Below, in pieces: positions 37,640 to 49,841 of a stretch of 64,000 nucleotides of DNA. Origin of the DNA: Cotesia glomerata (lineage: Eukaryota > Arthropoda > Insecta > Hymenoptera > Braconidae). How positions within the stretch are numbered: position 1 is the stretch's first letter; every line of letters begins with the position of its first letter. The translations under genes and the position numbers were made by a program. A model generated the notes under the pieces. That model was not told the origin of the DNA, searched no databases, and saw only the letters and a program-made list of their open reading frames with translations. The stretch is taken from the NCBI RefSeq assembly GCF_020080835.1, contig NC_058160.1, forward strand, positions 21,625,152 through 21,689,151, written 5' to 3'.

Positions 37640-37790
37640 GTTTCCAGTTCGCGTAGTAATTTTCGCGCCGTTGATAACCGTCAAGAAACTCCCGGAGGTT
37701 AAATCTGCTCGCGGTGGCTGGATAATTCCCACGCGTTTCTTCTCTTACACGAATAGAACCAGCTCGTGAGCCCTAGAGGCAGGCTGCTAT
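37640..37790. promoter_or_regulatory. CpG-containing unique island
   Basis: Balanced, CpG-bearing sequence (for example TTCGCGTAGTAATTTTCGCG) within AT-rich DNA. A donor-like GAG|GTAAGC occurs further on at 38039/38040 after another mixed block (37960-38040), but no acceptor could be paired with it. A TCA microsatellite (37799-37821) and a short TTG tract (37911-37931) follow. Confidence 0.25.
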
Positions 37791-38403
37791 TATTATTATC
37801 ATCATCATCATCATCATCATCGCTTCAGCCCTTTTTAAACATTTTATATTTTCTTTCTTTCATACATATGCAATGTCATATCTTACACACACACTTTGTT
37901 TACGTTAATTGTTTTTGTTGTTGTTGTTGTTTTGAACGTAAAAAATAAAAACGTTCATGAGGCGTCGGCAAGTCTCTCGGGTTAGTTAGCCGGAGTTGAT
38001 TGCAATGTCGTGGAAACTAAACAGGGGGAAGTTAAAGAGGTAAGCACGACTCAGTTGTACACAAAAAGGACTAAGAGTACACAAAGACGGCAAGGAAGGA
38101 TATCCTTGGTCTCCTCGCGTGCACGAGTCCATCAAGCTGTAACATACCATACCTTACAATACAGTAATAGCATTAACTTTGAGAGAAAATAAGACAGAGA
38201 TAACTATTTATCGCTTCCACGAGACGACGTTGCTTTACGTCTGTCTGCAATACCTACCAGACAGACACGATTATATTTTTTAGCTTCTAAATCCGCATTA
38301 TAATGCCCCGCATCTCGTTTGTACCACAAAAACGACCCGTTTGACGTATAAATGGACAATTATCTTCTCATGGGTTCTTTATTCCTTTACTTTTCTATAT
38401 AAA

Positions 38404-38439
<36 letters not shown>

Positions 38440-38464
38440 ATTATTATTAATATTATTATTATTT
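38404..38464. repeat. (TTA)n microsatellite with AATATT interruptions
   Basis: About 60 bp of TTA units, interrupted twice by AATATT. Confidence 0.9.
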
Positions 38465-38574
38465 TTACACGTTAATATTTTTTTTTGCACCGTAACTTCT
38501 CGTGGGTGAGCTTGATGTATTTTTGTTCTTCCACTCCCACTTGTATTTTAATAGTTCACAGATTGTGAATTTAA

Positions 38575-39288
38575 GGAGGTTCGAGCGAATCTAATGTAAA
38601 AAATAATTTCCAACTTTGAGCTTTGAAATTAAGTATACGTATAAATAAATACGTCATTTATTAAATCCCAAAATTTTAAAAAGATTCACCGTTTAGTTAC
38701 TAAGATATTAAATTTTAAAAATCACATATTTTATCTTCTTATACACGGGCTCTTATGGCGGACAAACTTTTGTCGAGACTTTAATTATTTTTTTCAATAT
38801 TCACCTCCCAACTTTAACGGATAAAAAACTATACACAAGAAACTTGAATTATTGCAAAATCTAAAAACAATTTAATAATAATACATTACCGATATAATTT
38901 TTGAAATATTTAAAGTTAAATTTTATGTTTGTAACTCGTTTATCATCAGCTATTTGTTCGAATAAAGATTTGACAACATCGTGTCAACAGCTGAGAAAAA
39001 AGAAAAGGATAGAAGTATAGTTACAGAGAGAGAAATGTTTAACTCACACACTCACGCACGTCTCTGTTATGGGTATAATCAAGCGCGCTATTGCCAAATC
39101 TGTTTATTTAATCCGGCAAGTAATAAATACGAAAGTCATTTTATTACTTTACTTTATTAAATAAGTAAAAATCATCAATTATTAAATTGTTTTAAAATAA
39201 AATGAAGAATTTTGATGAATATTGGGAAGACGAAAATTTAAAAAAAATTTTAACATTATTTTGACTCATTAGTTACGCTCGAACTTCC
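38575..39288. mobile_element. 714-bp non-autonomous element with TTAA flanks
   Basis: The left end is GGAGGTTCGAGCGAATCTAA. The right end is the reverse complement of GGAAGTTCGAGCGTAACTAA, giving about 19 of 22 matching terminal positions. Both ends are flanked by TTAA (38571-38574 and 39289-39292). The interior includes a less AT-rich block (38940-39110) but no ORF. The extended end TTTAAGG-nn-GTT resembles the element at 26416-27804. Confidence 0.75.
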
Positions 39289-39299
39289 TTAAACTAAAA

Positions 39300-40480
39300 A
39301 TCTTTTTTGCTCCATATAAATTCATATGATATATAATATGAGTGCTACGTTAATAATTAATCAGCGAACAAACATTCAATTTATTGACATTTCATTAATA
39401 AATTTCCAAAGAATACAATTCTGATGAAACGAACAGAAATATAAAAATTTTTCATTTTATTTATAAATCAATTAGCACTAAGTAAGATATTTTTGTAAAA
39501 TTTCATAACTTTTTTTTTATTTATACTTATGAAATTTTTCTAAAATTATTTGTAAAGTAATTTTCATAAGAAAATCTTCAAAATTGTAAAACATTTACAC
39601 AATGCAAAGCTTTAAATTAAAATTTTGATAAATATCATTTTTATAATCAAATATAATATTTTTATCCAAGTAATATTTTTATATTATGTATTGCACATCT
39701 TAAGTGCAAAGCATTGGGTATATCTTATTATCACATTATAAGTTGATTAAGTGAAGTGTAGTCGTCTTAAGTCATCTCTGTTTTTATATTACATTTAACT
39801 ACATTAACTTCATAAAGACACTTTAGTCATCAAAATTTATATTTTATTTTAATTCTTTACTGTAATAATAAGCTTTTCATTCTATTTGCATACATTTTAA
39901 CCCAGTGGCTTAATTTGTTATATACTGACTTAAGTACACAAATAATTAAATTGCTAAATTAATCATTCAATAATCCTAAACCTTAAAAATTGTGATCATA
40001 TCTTAAGATTATACTTATCGTGATCATTTTCGCTTACGTTCAAAATGAAAATCCTTAATAATACTTTTTAATCTTTTTCAATTTCCTGGCAGTGAAGTAA
40101 TTTTTCCAAGACTTTATCTCCGCACGTAACTAGTTCAATTTGTCATATAAAGCATAACACACTAAAGTGAGTATAAGGTCTATAAATAGTTGATTTTAAT
40201 CTGAAAAAAATTTATTATTCTGAAAAATAGTACCCCATTTATCTCCCGTCTCACCCAATATAAAATTTATAGTCCATCAGTTTTTTCATTTTTTTTTTTT
40301 TTAATTCAACTATCCATAAACAGAACGTTAGTAATATTGAATGTGTATAAATTGTACATGTATATTTTTTTTGATCACGAATATGACGGGACATGGATTT
40401 GACTCGGGCAAATATTAAAGCACGAGTATTACATATTATATATGTTGAGTATAAATATCTGGAATAAGCAAACAAAGCAA
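39300..40480. other. AT-rich stretch, nothing recognised
   Basis: No supported exon, repeat pair or RNA gene; only chance ORFs. Confidence 0.35.
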
Positions 40481-40490
40481 AAGATATGTA

Positions 40491-40630
40491 AGGTAAAAGC
40501 CCCAATAGATGATCATGTACCAGTATATGATCACTCCATGTATTTGTATACCTATATTTGTGAATATAGATATACAAATACATGGAGTGATCATATACTG
40601 GTACGTGATCATCTATTGGGGCTTTTACCT
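40491..40630. mobile_element. 140-bp near-perfect hairpin element, AGGTAAAAGCCCC ends
   Basis: The ~60-bp arms (AGGTAAAAGCCCCAATAGAT inward from 40491, and its complement ending at 40630) differ at a single position. The ~20-nt centre itself holds a small CTATATT/AATATAG stem. TA flanks both sides (40489-40490 and 40631-40632). It is the shortest possible MITE layout or a hairpin RNA source. The ends resemble those of the MITE at 26557-26786. ORFs on both strands here are palindrome artefacts. Confidence 0.8.
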
Positions 40631-40639
40631 TATGTATAA

Positions 40640-43600
40640 AATGTTAATCTATGTCTATATACAGCTCGATATGTATGCACATCGGGTTTATTAGTATTAA
40701 CACACAAATGTGAGAGACTAACAGCATCGATTATGTCTCTACAATGTTATAAACGCTTGTACGTTTACGTGCATTAAATTAATTAATCTACATTTTCCAT
40801 GTTACCATTTAAACTACCCAACAGTTATACTATAAACTCTGCTCAACATATTTGCGTGATATTTCTGAGTTAAAAATCCTTTATTTATACAGAAATAATA
40901 TCAATAATAATAAACATATTTTTTTATAAATATAAATCATTATCGCGTGTATACTTTCTCGCTTTTTATTATGTCTTCTTCCATTTCTCTCTACCTTCGT
41001 TTATTATAAATCAATTGTTATTACTTTTCAATTGCCGGTGAATTTCCAACAATAATTTGCAAACATCAATAATCGAGTATTTAAATATATATAACCTCAT
41101 ATCAGGCTTTTCATATCAAAAATATTTTAAAACTTTAACCGTTAATAAAAGTATTTAAATTAATCATTTTTATGTCTTCGCCGGCATTTTTAGAATCCTT
41201 AGAATATCAGGTTTAAAATCCACTATCGATTTTTTTTATTTAAAAATTTTTTCGTCAAGTTTTTAGCGCCTTCAAGTCAAAAAATATTTTTTTGGTAAAT
41301 CTAATTTAAAAATTTATTAAATTCAAATGAATTCATAATTTAATCTAAAATTAAATTGATACTACTGTTTCATATGTTGAAAAAAAAATAGTATCTATCT
41401 CAAAGTATTTTATTACAAATATTTTCAACGTTCATTAATATTAACATAGCATAGTCGTTAATAAAATAAAACAATCGATAAGAATAAATAAAAATTTTAC
41501 GAGCAGGGAAATAAAGTAAAAAGTAATGTCAAAATATTTACAATAATATTACATTTGAATATTTAAAATAATAAATATACATGAGAAGAAAAAATATGTA
41601 GAAGACAACCCTCGGTAGGATATACTCACTAAAGTATGTATGTATTTATTCGTAATGAGACAGTCAGTAGACTTATTGTTGAAAAATAACCGGAGTTGTA
41701 TAATTTAAGAGAAGAGTAAAGTCGTGTAAAGGTAAAGGTAAAGGAGTAAAAGGAATAGGAGGTGGAGGAGAAGTTGGAGGTTGAGATGGATTCAGAGAAA
41801 GAGGGTGGTCGTAGTCGTAGGTCACAATGAAAATTTATGAGCAATATCAAGTATTCTCATCTACATCAGCAGTATACGTCTCGTGCATTGTAGGTGGACA
41901 ATCTACCTATATACTGCCTACTCCTGCAATGTTGCAACAATGAATATTCCTCAAGACTAAATCGTGTTACATATATTTACGCTACGCCAAGTGAAAATCA
42001 CTGAAATACATGTATAATGTGTTAAAAGCATTCTCGAGTGAATGTTACGAGAGCACTCTAACTACTCTCAATCAATCATATATTTTTCTTGTATTATTTT
42101 CTTTGTGAATTTTTGCAACAAATCAAAACATTCCAAAAATTTTTCGATTTACGAATTATCAATTTAAATAATTGATTTTTTTTTCAATAAACCTCATTAC
42201 ATTTTTATTTATAATTACCGATACTATTGATACGATTTTACGTTTTAATAATAACGGGATTGATAATATTTATTTTTTATTATTCGAGTAAACAAATGGA
42301 TTGTTGGCTGTATTCACACCGGTGGGTTGCTTACAAGTACGTGATGCATGTGTGTGATAAAATCGATTTTTCCACATGCTGGGAGCAGTGCATAGGGTGG
42401 TCGACAGGGATTTTCGCTTCGCGTAGACGAATAATTATTTACAAGCGTCCGGCGAGGGTCGTGCCCACTCGGGGATTTCGTTTCCAATTATTGCCAATCA
42501 GCCGGAGGACGTCATCGGTAGTGGTGATCCTCGATTTCGTTTCCGGTTTGTCACTTGCGCTTCTGTATATTTTCACTCAAACTTTCCCTTAGCTCTATCA
42601 TTTATCCACATTAATACAATAAAACATAAATATCATCACATACAACTCAATACAGATAATCTAGCATCCAAAAATAACCATCTGCGATCGATTATCCGCT
42701 TAGCGGTAGTCCTCCACTCAGATAATTCTCTTTATCACCTCGATAAATTTAGTTGTACTTATTGTTATTACTTTTGCACACCGCTACTGTACACTCAGGG
42801 GAGTGCGTTACTATCAAGCTATAATTCAGTGTCAACTTTTTCATGTGAAAACATGGTTATAATGTTTGTAGTCTAAAAGGAATTGATTAAAAACCAAAAA
42901 TATTTATTGATTATCTGAATTAAAATTATTAATCGGCTTTATTTTTTTTATTAGATTCATAATTTTATAAGAATTAAAAAAAAACTATTGAAAATAATGA
43001 TTCCAATCAGTCTCGTTTTATTGTAATTAATGATTTCTTAAATCGGAAATTTAATCACTAATTAATTGTAAATAAAGTGGTGGTCTGAAGAACATTCCCG
43101 TTCAAAGCGTTAGGATTAAAAGCGGGAAATTCAATTTTAGATTTTGTTGAAAAAATGAAGCAAAATAAAAAAAATATTTAAAAAATTAGATTAAAAAATT
43201 TTCTCAATTTTTACATGTGAAATTTAATAAATTTTTTTAATAATAATTCATTCATTAAAAAAATAAAAATTGTCAGATGTCAGATTTTTAATATTATTTT
43301 TTAATGTCAATAATCATTTAAAAATACAAAAATATGTTTATAAATTTAAAAAATATAGTGTGTTGATGGAAAAAAAAATATTTTTGAGTATCACGTGTGC
43401 AATTTTCCAGCTTACTTTTTATTTTTCACAGTATCGGATTAAATTCAACTGAAAAAATATGAATGTGTTAGGTAACTTTATCAAAAGAAAAATAACCGGC
43501 GATGAATATGGCGAAGGGAGTCGAGTTTTAAAAAAGAAAGAATAATTTATATTATATTATGTATATATATATATGAAGGTATAATAGAAGCGTGCGATAA

Positions 43601-44440
43601 TTTACCAATTTGTATGCTACTTTGCTGGAGCTGTCAACGTCGGATCGTAAAGTATGATATAAATGCGAAGCTTACATGCCGCGTCGACTATGAAAGACGA
43701 TGTTCTACTACCATTCTAATATTTATATTTAGGAGTTGAGGTTCGTTTTATTCGTAAGTAAGCTTATATTATGGCAAGCTGTACTTACTGGTTTAATTAA
43801 CACAAATTGCTTGCGTCACCGCTCAGTTACAAATAATTTTTAAAAATTCTTATAAGATATTAGGTACTTTTTTCTCTTTATTATTATTATCATGACTATT
43901 TCTTTCTTTCATGAATATCCTCTTATCTGTGCCACCCACTAGTACCACCTCTTGTGAGTTATGTATCGCGTGTGGACAACAAATTGAAAAATAATCTCAG
44001 GGTAAAAAAATTTATCGGCTGATACTGATGTAGAGACATGTATTATGAGTATATGTATGTGTTTTTTGCAATGAAAAATAACCGAGTAGAAGTAATTTTA
44101 GATACGGTAAATTAAGGCACGGAAAATATTTAGGAGAAATGAAATGGTAATTAGGTTGAAGTTAAATTAAAATTTATTTATTGATAATTACGTTTTATGA
44201 TTAGTCTTTACAGAAATTCTGCTATTAAATGTGTATACTTCATGACTAAGATTGTTATCATTATTATTAAGTACAAAATATTTAATAAATGAACTAGCGT
44301 TCAAAAGTATTCATTAAAGGAAAAAAATTTAATTTTTATTGTTGGTGCGAAATAATAAATTGAAAGAAAATCGATGATCGATTTATTTAAAAATTGCAGC
44401 TATTAATAATTTTTAAATGCGACAAATTATCGAATTTATT
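40640..44440. other. AT-rich presumed intron with mixed patches
   Basis: A GC-richer unique island lies at 42310-42580. The 121-codon plus ORF across it (42227-42592) has a hydrophobic start but no recognisable family and no splice context, so no gene is called. Purine-rich patch at 41700-41830. Nothing else was supported. Confidence 0.3.
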
Positions 44441-44447
44441 ATATTAA

Positions 44448-44577
44448 AACTTTCGGTGATATTTAACAAAAAAAAAATTAGATTAAGAATTTTTAAAATT
44501 CTAAACGCAAATTTTTTATAATAAGTTATACACTAAAAAAATCTTAAAAATTGTCCGGTGGCTTATTTCCAGTATCA
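44448..44577. mobile_element. Degenerate GACATTTAAC/GTCCG..TTATTTC foldback
   Basis: The right end, GTCCGGTGGCTTATTTCCAG then TATCA, matches the right end of the element at 3638-3824 with a small insertion. The left side (GATATTTAACAAAAAAAAAA) fits the other arm only loosely. Confidence 0.35.
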
Positions 44578-45076
44578 TTTAAATTTTTGTAACGAGCTTC
44601 CATTTGAGCTAAAATCATCTGTTGTTTCTGAAAATTTCATTGAATACATAATAATATGTTTGACAACAAAATTGTAAACTTAACTACCCAACTATCTAGC
44701 CATTCCACTTCAGACATTTCGTTACGAAACAATGCCAACATTAATTAAAACAATTCTTCTAAGTAATTATTGCTCTTCATCGCAGTAAATATTTTAAAAA
44801 TTCCTCAGCAGACTTTCTTTCTAAAACTATTCGTGTCCTAACATTAAAAGGCAAATACTTAATAGGCATAGATAGACATAAAGAGGTTTGTAATAATCAT
44901 TAAAATCTTCTGCTAATGATTATTACCATCAGATAATCAACGCTTAGCAAATTAGAAACATTTGTAAACAGAAATTAAAAGAAATCGGGACAATTTGAAA
45001 ACAAAATTTCATTAAATTCTTATGATTATTTACATCAAATTCTCGTAAACTTTAATTTATACAGATACTAGTAATT

Positions 45077-45103
45077 AAAAAAAAAAAAAAAAAAAAAAAA
45101 AAG
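45077..45103. repeat. Long poly-A run
   Basis: About 26 consecutive A residues. A right-end-like TTTTCTTTTCAGTG lies about 90 bp further on (about 45178-45192), so the A-run may be the expanded left side of another MITE of the CACTGA group. Confidence 0.6.
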
Positions 45104-45419
45104 ATTCTTGAATGAAGAAAACATTTTTTTATGCAAGAACAAAATACGAAGATCAACATGTTCTCGCCTGAAGTTAATTTTCTTTTCAGTGCATAAATCA
45201 TTTATCTAATAAATCAAAATAAACAAGTACTCAAATTGAAATAAAAGTTCATTGAGTAAATTATATAAATCGAAATCAGATAGTTTTTCATCAGTAATCA
45301 AAGGTGCGATGACTCGCAGTCGCATTGTATATGAGAATGTAATTAGTATGGATAAATTCAGGTTAGCGTACGTGATTTACACATATAAACAGTTAAATTA
45401 AAACGAGATGGGCTTAACG

Positions 45420-45780
45420 GAATTGAATTGATAAATTGGAGTAAATAACCCCTGAGCGAGGTTGCGAGGACAACCAGAACAGGATAGAGATGGCGGATGG
45501 AGCGTGAGATTTAAATCAATAAATATAACGAACAATGTATGATAATGATAAAAGTGAATTTAACCGTTGGACCACATGCGGTGCGAGTTACGGAGCACCT
45601 TGACGCGTGCCAACTATCTCGGTTGCCAATTAAGCGTCACCGAACATATCCCGCTGGTATCGATCGCGTCCCCTCGTTCAACCGACCACGTCCTCATCAC
45701 TCGTGTGAAGGTGAACTTGGGAATAGTCTCCGGGGAATAATGAACTTGACACCGATTTATCGTTAAATTTCCTTACACTG
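45420..45780. promoter_or_regulatory. GC-richer unique island
   Basis: A clear compositional break, with several CpGs. A 75-codon plus ORF (45539-45766) spans it without a recognisable domain. Candidate conserved non-coding element or missed exon; comparison with related genomes would decide. Confidence 0.25.
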
Positions 45781-47677
45781 AACCCATTATTATTTATACT
45801 TTATAATTCACTCTCAACTGAAACCATCAACCTTATACCACCCCTGATACTTGAAATCAAAACTTAAACGTCGATCTCTGCTCGGATAGGACATAAATAG
45901 AATATTCAAAGTCTAGCGGCAACCAAATCTTTAATTTATCACTTTTTCATCCTTTAAATTCTTTATCATTACACTGCATGAGCTAGAGTTATTACCTTCA
46001 CGTGCTGAGATTAGGGAAGGATTGGATCGAACAGAAAGAACCACCGTGTTTCTCCCAAGAATCGATTCCATGTGTTCTGTTGAACATCGCTACTACAAAT
46101 ACCAGCGCCATTAAATTTATTATTATTATAACTATAACTACAACTACTTATCCAATTTTCTTGGTTGGGACAATAAGTATAAGTAGTCTTGCTGTACCCA
46201 GGACGTTGGAATCCCAACTAAACATTAAATGTCACCTCAAATGGAAAACCCGAAAATTCCTCCGTACATTCTATTCTATCGAAAGAGCCTTCAAGAGTTT
46301 CGAATACTTGAATCAGAGTTCTCGTAAGGTATCAACGGAGCTGTAATGTCAATTGAACTTTTTCTTTATAACTTTATACTAAAAATTTTTGATAAATTTT
46401 ATCCGGTGCTCTTTTTACTTCCATTTCGAGGCTTTAGATCCAACTTTTTTTTCTATTACATTGCATTATATGTTATTTTTATACATATTTTTTTCAAACA
46501 TGGATCAATAAAGTAAGAACTGAAATGAGTTTTTTAAAGTAAAATTCTGTTTGAAAATACATTTTTTATAACAGACCATTGCTGCTGAAAGTGAAATTAA
46601 TTTTTTATTTATGCAGCAAAAGTTGTATTGACAAAACTTGCAGCATGTTGTCTGGAATATACTTTATAAATATTCATGAAATTTTCTAGCAATGTTGTTT
46701 CATATTTTCTCTTTATTATTTTTTATTAATGGTCTCACAATAAATTATCTTCGTATAATAATTCAACTATTTTATTTACAGCAGTAATTATCAAGAGAAT
46801 TTACTGAGAGCCAAAATTTTCTATAGAATTAAATACTTTCTTAGGCAAGTATTGAATTAATTTCATCAGAAGACAGAGAACTCCATTATTGATTGAACGG
46901 TGACAAGGCCATGAAACCCTCACGTAATTATCCTTCGCTTTAGGTTTCAGATTACCATTAATTCTCATTGTTTTTTTATTTTTGTTTCTCCTTGTCACTA
47001 CACGGGACATGCGTTGAACCGAACTCAAAACAACGTACGTAAATCGATCCAATATTAGAAACAACGTTATTGTACTAAGCTCAAAATAATGTCTGCATTC
47101 ACAATGATAATAATTACAAAGGGTCTCATCCTCAAAACAATATTTTTATTCTTAATATATGAAGATATATTCTTTTAAATTAACTATTTCATTATTTTGA
47201 ATATTATTTTATAAAAATGAGACTCGAGCTAGTTCTTAGACTCAGTTTCTAGTAGATAAGGTCAATTGACGTCAGACAAACAGCATTATGATATAAATAA
47301 AGATCAATAATCTAGAATGTTATTGCCTGCGTACGAAAATAAATTATAACATCGAAATATATAATATTTTGATAGTAAACATCACAAATTAAAAAAAAAA
47401 AATTGGTTATAATTAAATAAATTCCCAAAAAAATTAATACTAACTAATTTAATGAAATTAAAAAACTTCTGACTATTTTTAGGATTTTTCTTAGCACGAG
47501 TTAATCTTTAAAATAAAACAAAAAATTCTAGTGGATATTTTTATACTTTTTGGATATTTTATTGAACTTATCGACGTGTTAGTCATTGAAAGAAGAAATT
47601 AAGTAGTTGCCAAAAGTATTCAAATATAATTGTAATCCATTTTCTTAGAAAATTACTCAGTTCCTTTACGTGATAAA

Positions 47678-47870
47678 TGTTGTCATTATTTTTACATTAT
47701 TTCCCCCACTTTAACGCATGTGCAGTTTTAGGAAGAAATTTCAAGTAACTGCGCATTTTTGTCTTATTAATTAATTTTAAGCTATCATAAAAATGTTAAG
47801 ATTTTTTTTAATTGAAATTTTTGGTAATTTTTGATAATGACACATTATCCTTTTTTTTTTTAGTTGAATA
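47678..47870 (+). repeat. Block D, left copy, of the mirrored duplication
   Basis: From TTTCCCCCACTTTAACGCAT through AGTTTTAGGAAGAAATTTCA and GTCTTATTAATTAATT to TTAGTTGAAT. It matches 49181-49413 in the same orientation, with about one mismatch per 10-15 bases and an extra ~50 bp in the right copy. Confidence 0.75.
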
Positions 47871-47874
47871 AAAT

Positions 47875-48076
47875 TTTTTTTTATTTCATTTAATTTGCTT
47901 CAATTATTGATACGCCAACATAATTAAAAAAAATTTTTATTGCAATTTTTTAAAAAATATCAAATTTTGTTCACTAGAATATTTCTTTATTTCTATCGAA
48001 ATAAAATTTCGAAATATTGACCTCTTTTGTTTGTCTGAAGTTTTACAAAAAATTAATAATATTTTTTAAAAGAATT
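47875..48076 (-). repeat. Block E, left copy (inverted relative to the right copy)
   Basis: Contains ATTGATACGCCAACATAATT and GACCTCTTTTGTTTGTCTGA, the reverse complement of sequence at 49414-49605. It directly follows block D, as does the right copy, but in opposite orientation. Confidence 0.75.
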
Positions 48077-48454
48077 TATTTATTTATAAGAACAAGAAAA
48101 ATATATAAAATTATAAATACTGAATGTTACAAATAATAAAAAAAAATATAAAATGCACGTGCTAAATTCAAATAAAATTATATTAAGTTAAAAATTTTTT
48201 TAATTTATTTTTTATATTTATTTTCGAAAATAAACTATTAAATTCCTTATTTAAAAAAATAAAAAACAAGATTTTTTTTTATTTACAAATTTTTAATATT
48301 TTTATTTAAAACCAAATATATAAAGTTGAGCAAACATTTATTAAAATTATTGACACAACAATTGCACTCAATTACAAAAATCAGAACATTCACATTGTTT
48401 TTTTTTTTCTTCACAAAAAGAATCATAGAGTCTGAAAAAGTAAAACCTCGTGGA

Positions 48455-48724
48455 TTAACGAATCACCCTAGTTATAAATTCATTTCGCAAGTCCGGGTCG
48501 TGTTTGAGAATTTCTTGTACTCTGCTCACGACTTTTTCTCTTGTCAATTTTCCCGCATTATAAAAAGACAAAACTATCCTGAAACGCACCAATGTATGTT
48601 TCCTTTCAACTTCTAGGCGTTGGTTAACTCTCATTGCATAATCCTTCATTTCTTCTGGTGTCACATTATATTTCGAATGTTCCGACTCTTGAGAACATCC
48701 ACTAATCAAATTGTCATTAGTCAT
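48455..48724 (-). CDS. Small single-PAH-domain protein (Sin3-type paired amphipathic helix), 89 aa
   Basis: An intact, intronless minus-strand ORF with ATG at 48724-48722, preceded by CAAA (A at -3), and TAA at 48457-48455. Residues about 1-20 are polar and Ser/Asn-rich. From about residue 22 the chain reads as one PAH domain: an amphipathic helix (PEEMKDYAMRVNQRL), a helix around VRFRIVLSFYN, then VVSRVQEILKHDPDL followed by NEF. These parallel the helix-2, RVxxLFxxHPDL and GFN landmarks of Sin3 PAH repeats. PAH domains bind short amphipathic helices of transcription factors in corepressor complexes. Sin3 has several PAH repeats and large C-terminal regions, so an 89-residue single-domain protein is unusual. 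It could be a retrocopy fragment, a new orphan gene or an element-captured domain. An AATAAA-type signal is possible about 115 bp downstream on the minus strand (about 48334-48340). Family assignment is from pattern recognition only; no search was run. Confidence 0.6.
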   Translation of the reverse strand: MTNDNLISGCSQESEHSKYNVTPEEMKDYAMRVNQRLEVERKHTLVRFRIVLSFYNAGKLTREKVVSRVQEILKHDPDLRNEFITRVIR

Positions 48725-49180
48725 TTTGTCCAGGATTATATTTAATTTTTGGTACTATTATTTCACTTTTGTTCCCAAACGTGGTCGGTATTTATTTCAA
48801 TTTGAGTATTTTCTATAAAGTTCAAATTATATATTTACAAAAAAATTCTTCAACTTTTGTTACAATTATTATCACGACTCAAAAATTTGTATTCTAAATT
48901 GGATTATATTTGAGTACTAGTTAAACTCGTACTGGTACGACTGTCCTTCAGCACTGGCTCGAACGGTTTGCAGAAATTTGAAAACCAACGGTGAAAAATC
49001 CGATGTGAAAACGATAGTAGGGTGAAAGAAATTGTTTACCTTATACCTTTTAGGAATGTCTTAATCTTATGTTGCTATTCAAAGAAATGAATTTATTTAT
49101 AGACTGTATTGGATGTGTATATAATATTGTATGAAATTTTGGATTCTAATTTTTTAATACTATACTTCAGCATTGATATT

Positions 49181-49413
49181 AATGTTTTTATTATTTCTAC
49201 AATCTTTCCCCCACTTTAACACATGTGCAGTTTTAGGAAAAAATTTCAAGTAACTGCGTATTTTTGTCTTATTAATTAATTCTAAGCTTTCGTAAAAATT
49301 TTAAGATTTTTTTATTTGGAATTTTTGGTAAGTAACCAGAAAAGGGATTTTACATATCTTTAACCAGAAAAAATAAAAAAAATGACATCCATTTTATTTT
49401 TTAGTTGAATTAA
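49181..49413 (+). repeat. Block D, right copy
   Basis: Direct repeat of 47678-47870. It includes an extra segment (GTAAGTAACCAGAAAAGGGA onward) before the shared ending TTAGTTGAAT. Confidence 0.75.
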
Positions 49414-49605
49414 TTCTTTTAAGAAATATTATTAATTTCTTTTAAAACTTTAGACAAACAGAAGAGGTCAATAATTCCAAAATTTTATTTATATGAAAAT
49501 GGAAAAATATTTTAATGACCATAATTTGATATTTTTAAAAAAATTGCAATAAAAAATTTTTGTAATTATGCTGGCGTATCAATAATTAAAAAAAACTAAA
49601 TTTCT
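49414..49605 (+). repeat. Block E, right copy
   Basis: Reverse complement of 47875-48076, with landmarks GACAAACAGAAGAGGTCAAT and GGCGTATCAATAATT. Together the two E copies form ~190-bp inverted repeats about 1.34 kb apart, enclosing the PAH-like gene. Confidence 0.75.
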
Positions 49606-49787
49606 TAATTATTTTTGGGCATTAAAAAACCTTCAAAATCGAATGTCTACTTTTGAACAATAATTCAAAGGCGATTAATTAATTTTCAAATAATACATTT
49701 TTTCATTCCGCATATAAAAAGTTGAAAATTAAATGGAATAAAAAATAATTTTATTGGTCCGTAAATCCTTACTTCCCTATCCCTACT

Positions 49788-49788
49788 A

Positions 49789-49841
<53 letters not shown>
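49788..49841. repeat. (AAT)n microsatellite
   Basis: About 17 ATA/AAT units, directly abutting the left end of the MITE at 49842. Confidence 0.9.

Noticed and set aside
40442..40694. ORFs on both strands at 40.25-40.69 kb with near-identical peptide segments
   Set aside because: The similarity arises because the 140-bp element is a palindrome, so both strands encode the same words.
42227..42592. 121-codon plus ORF with a hydrophobic N-terminus
   Set aside because: No recognisable domain, no splice or polyadenylation context, and a composition change midway. It was kept only as a GC-richer island.
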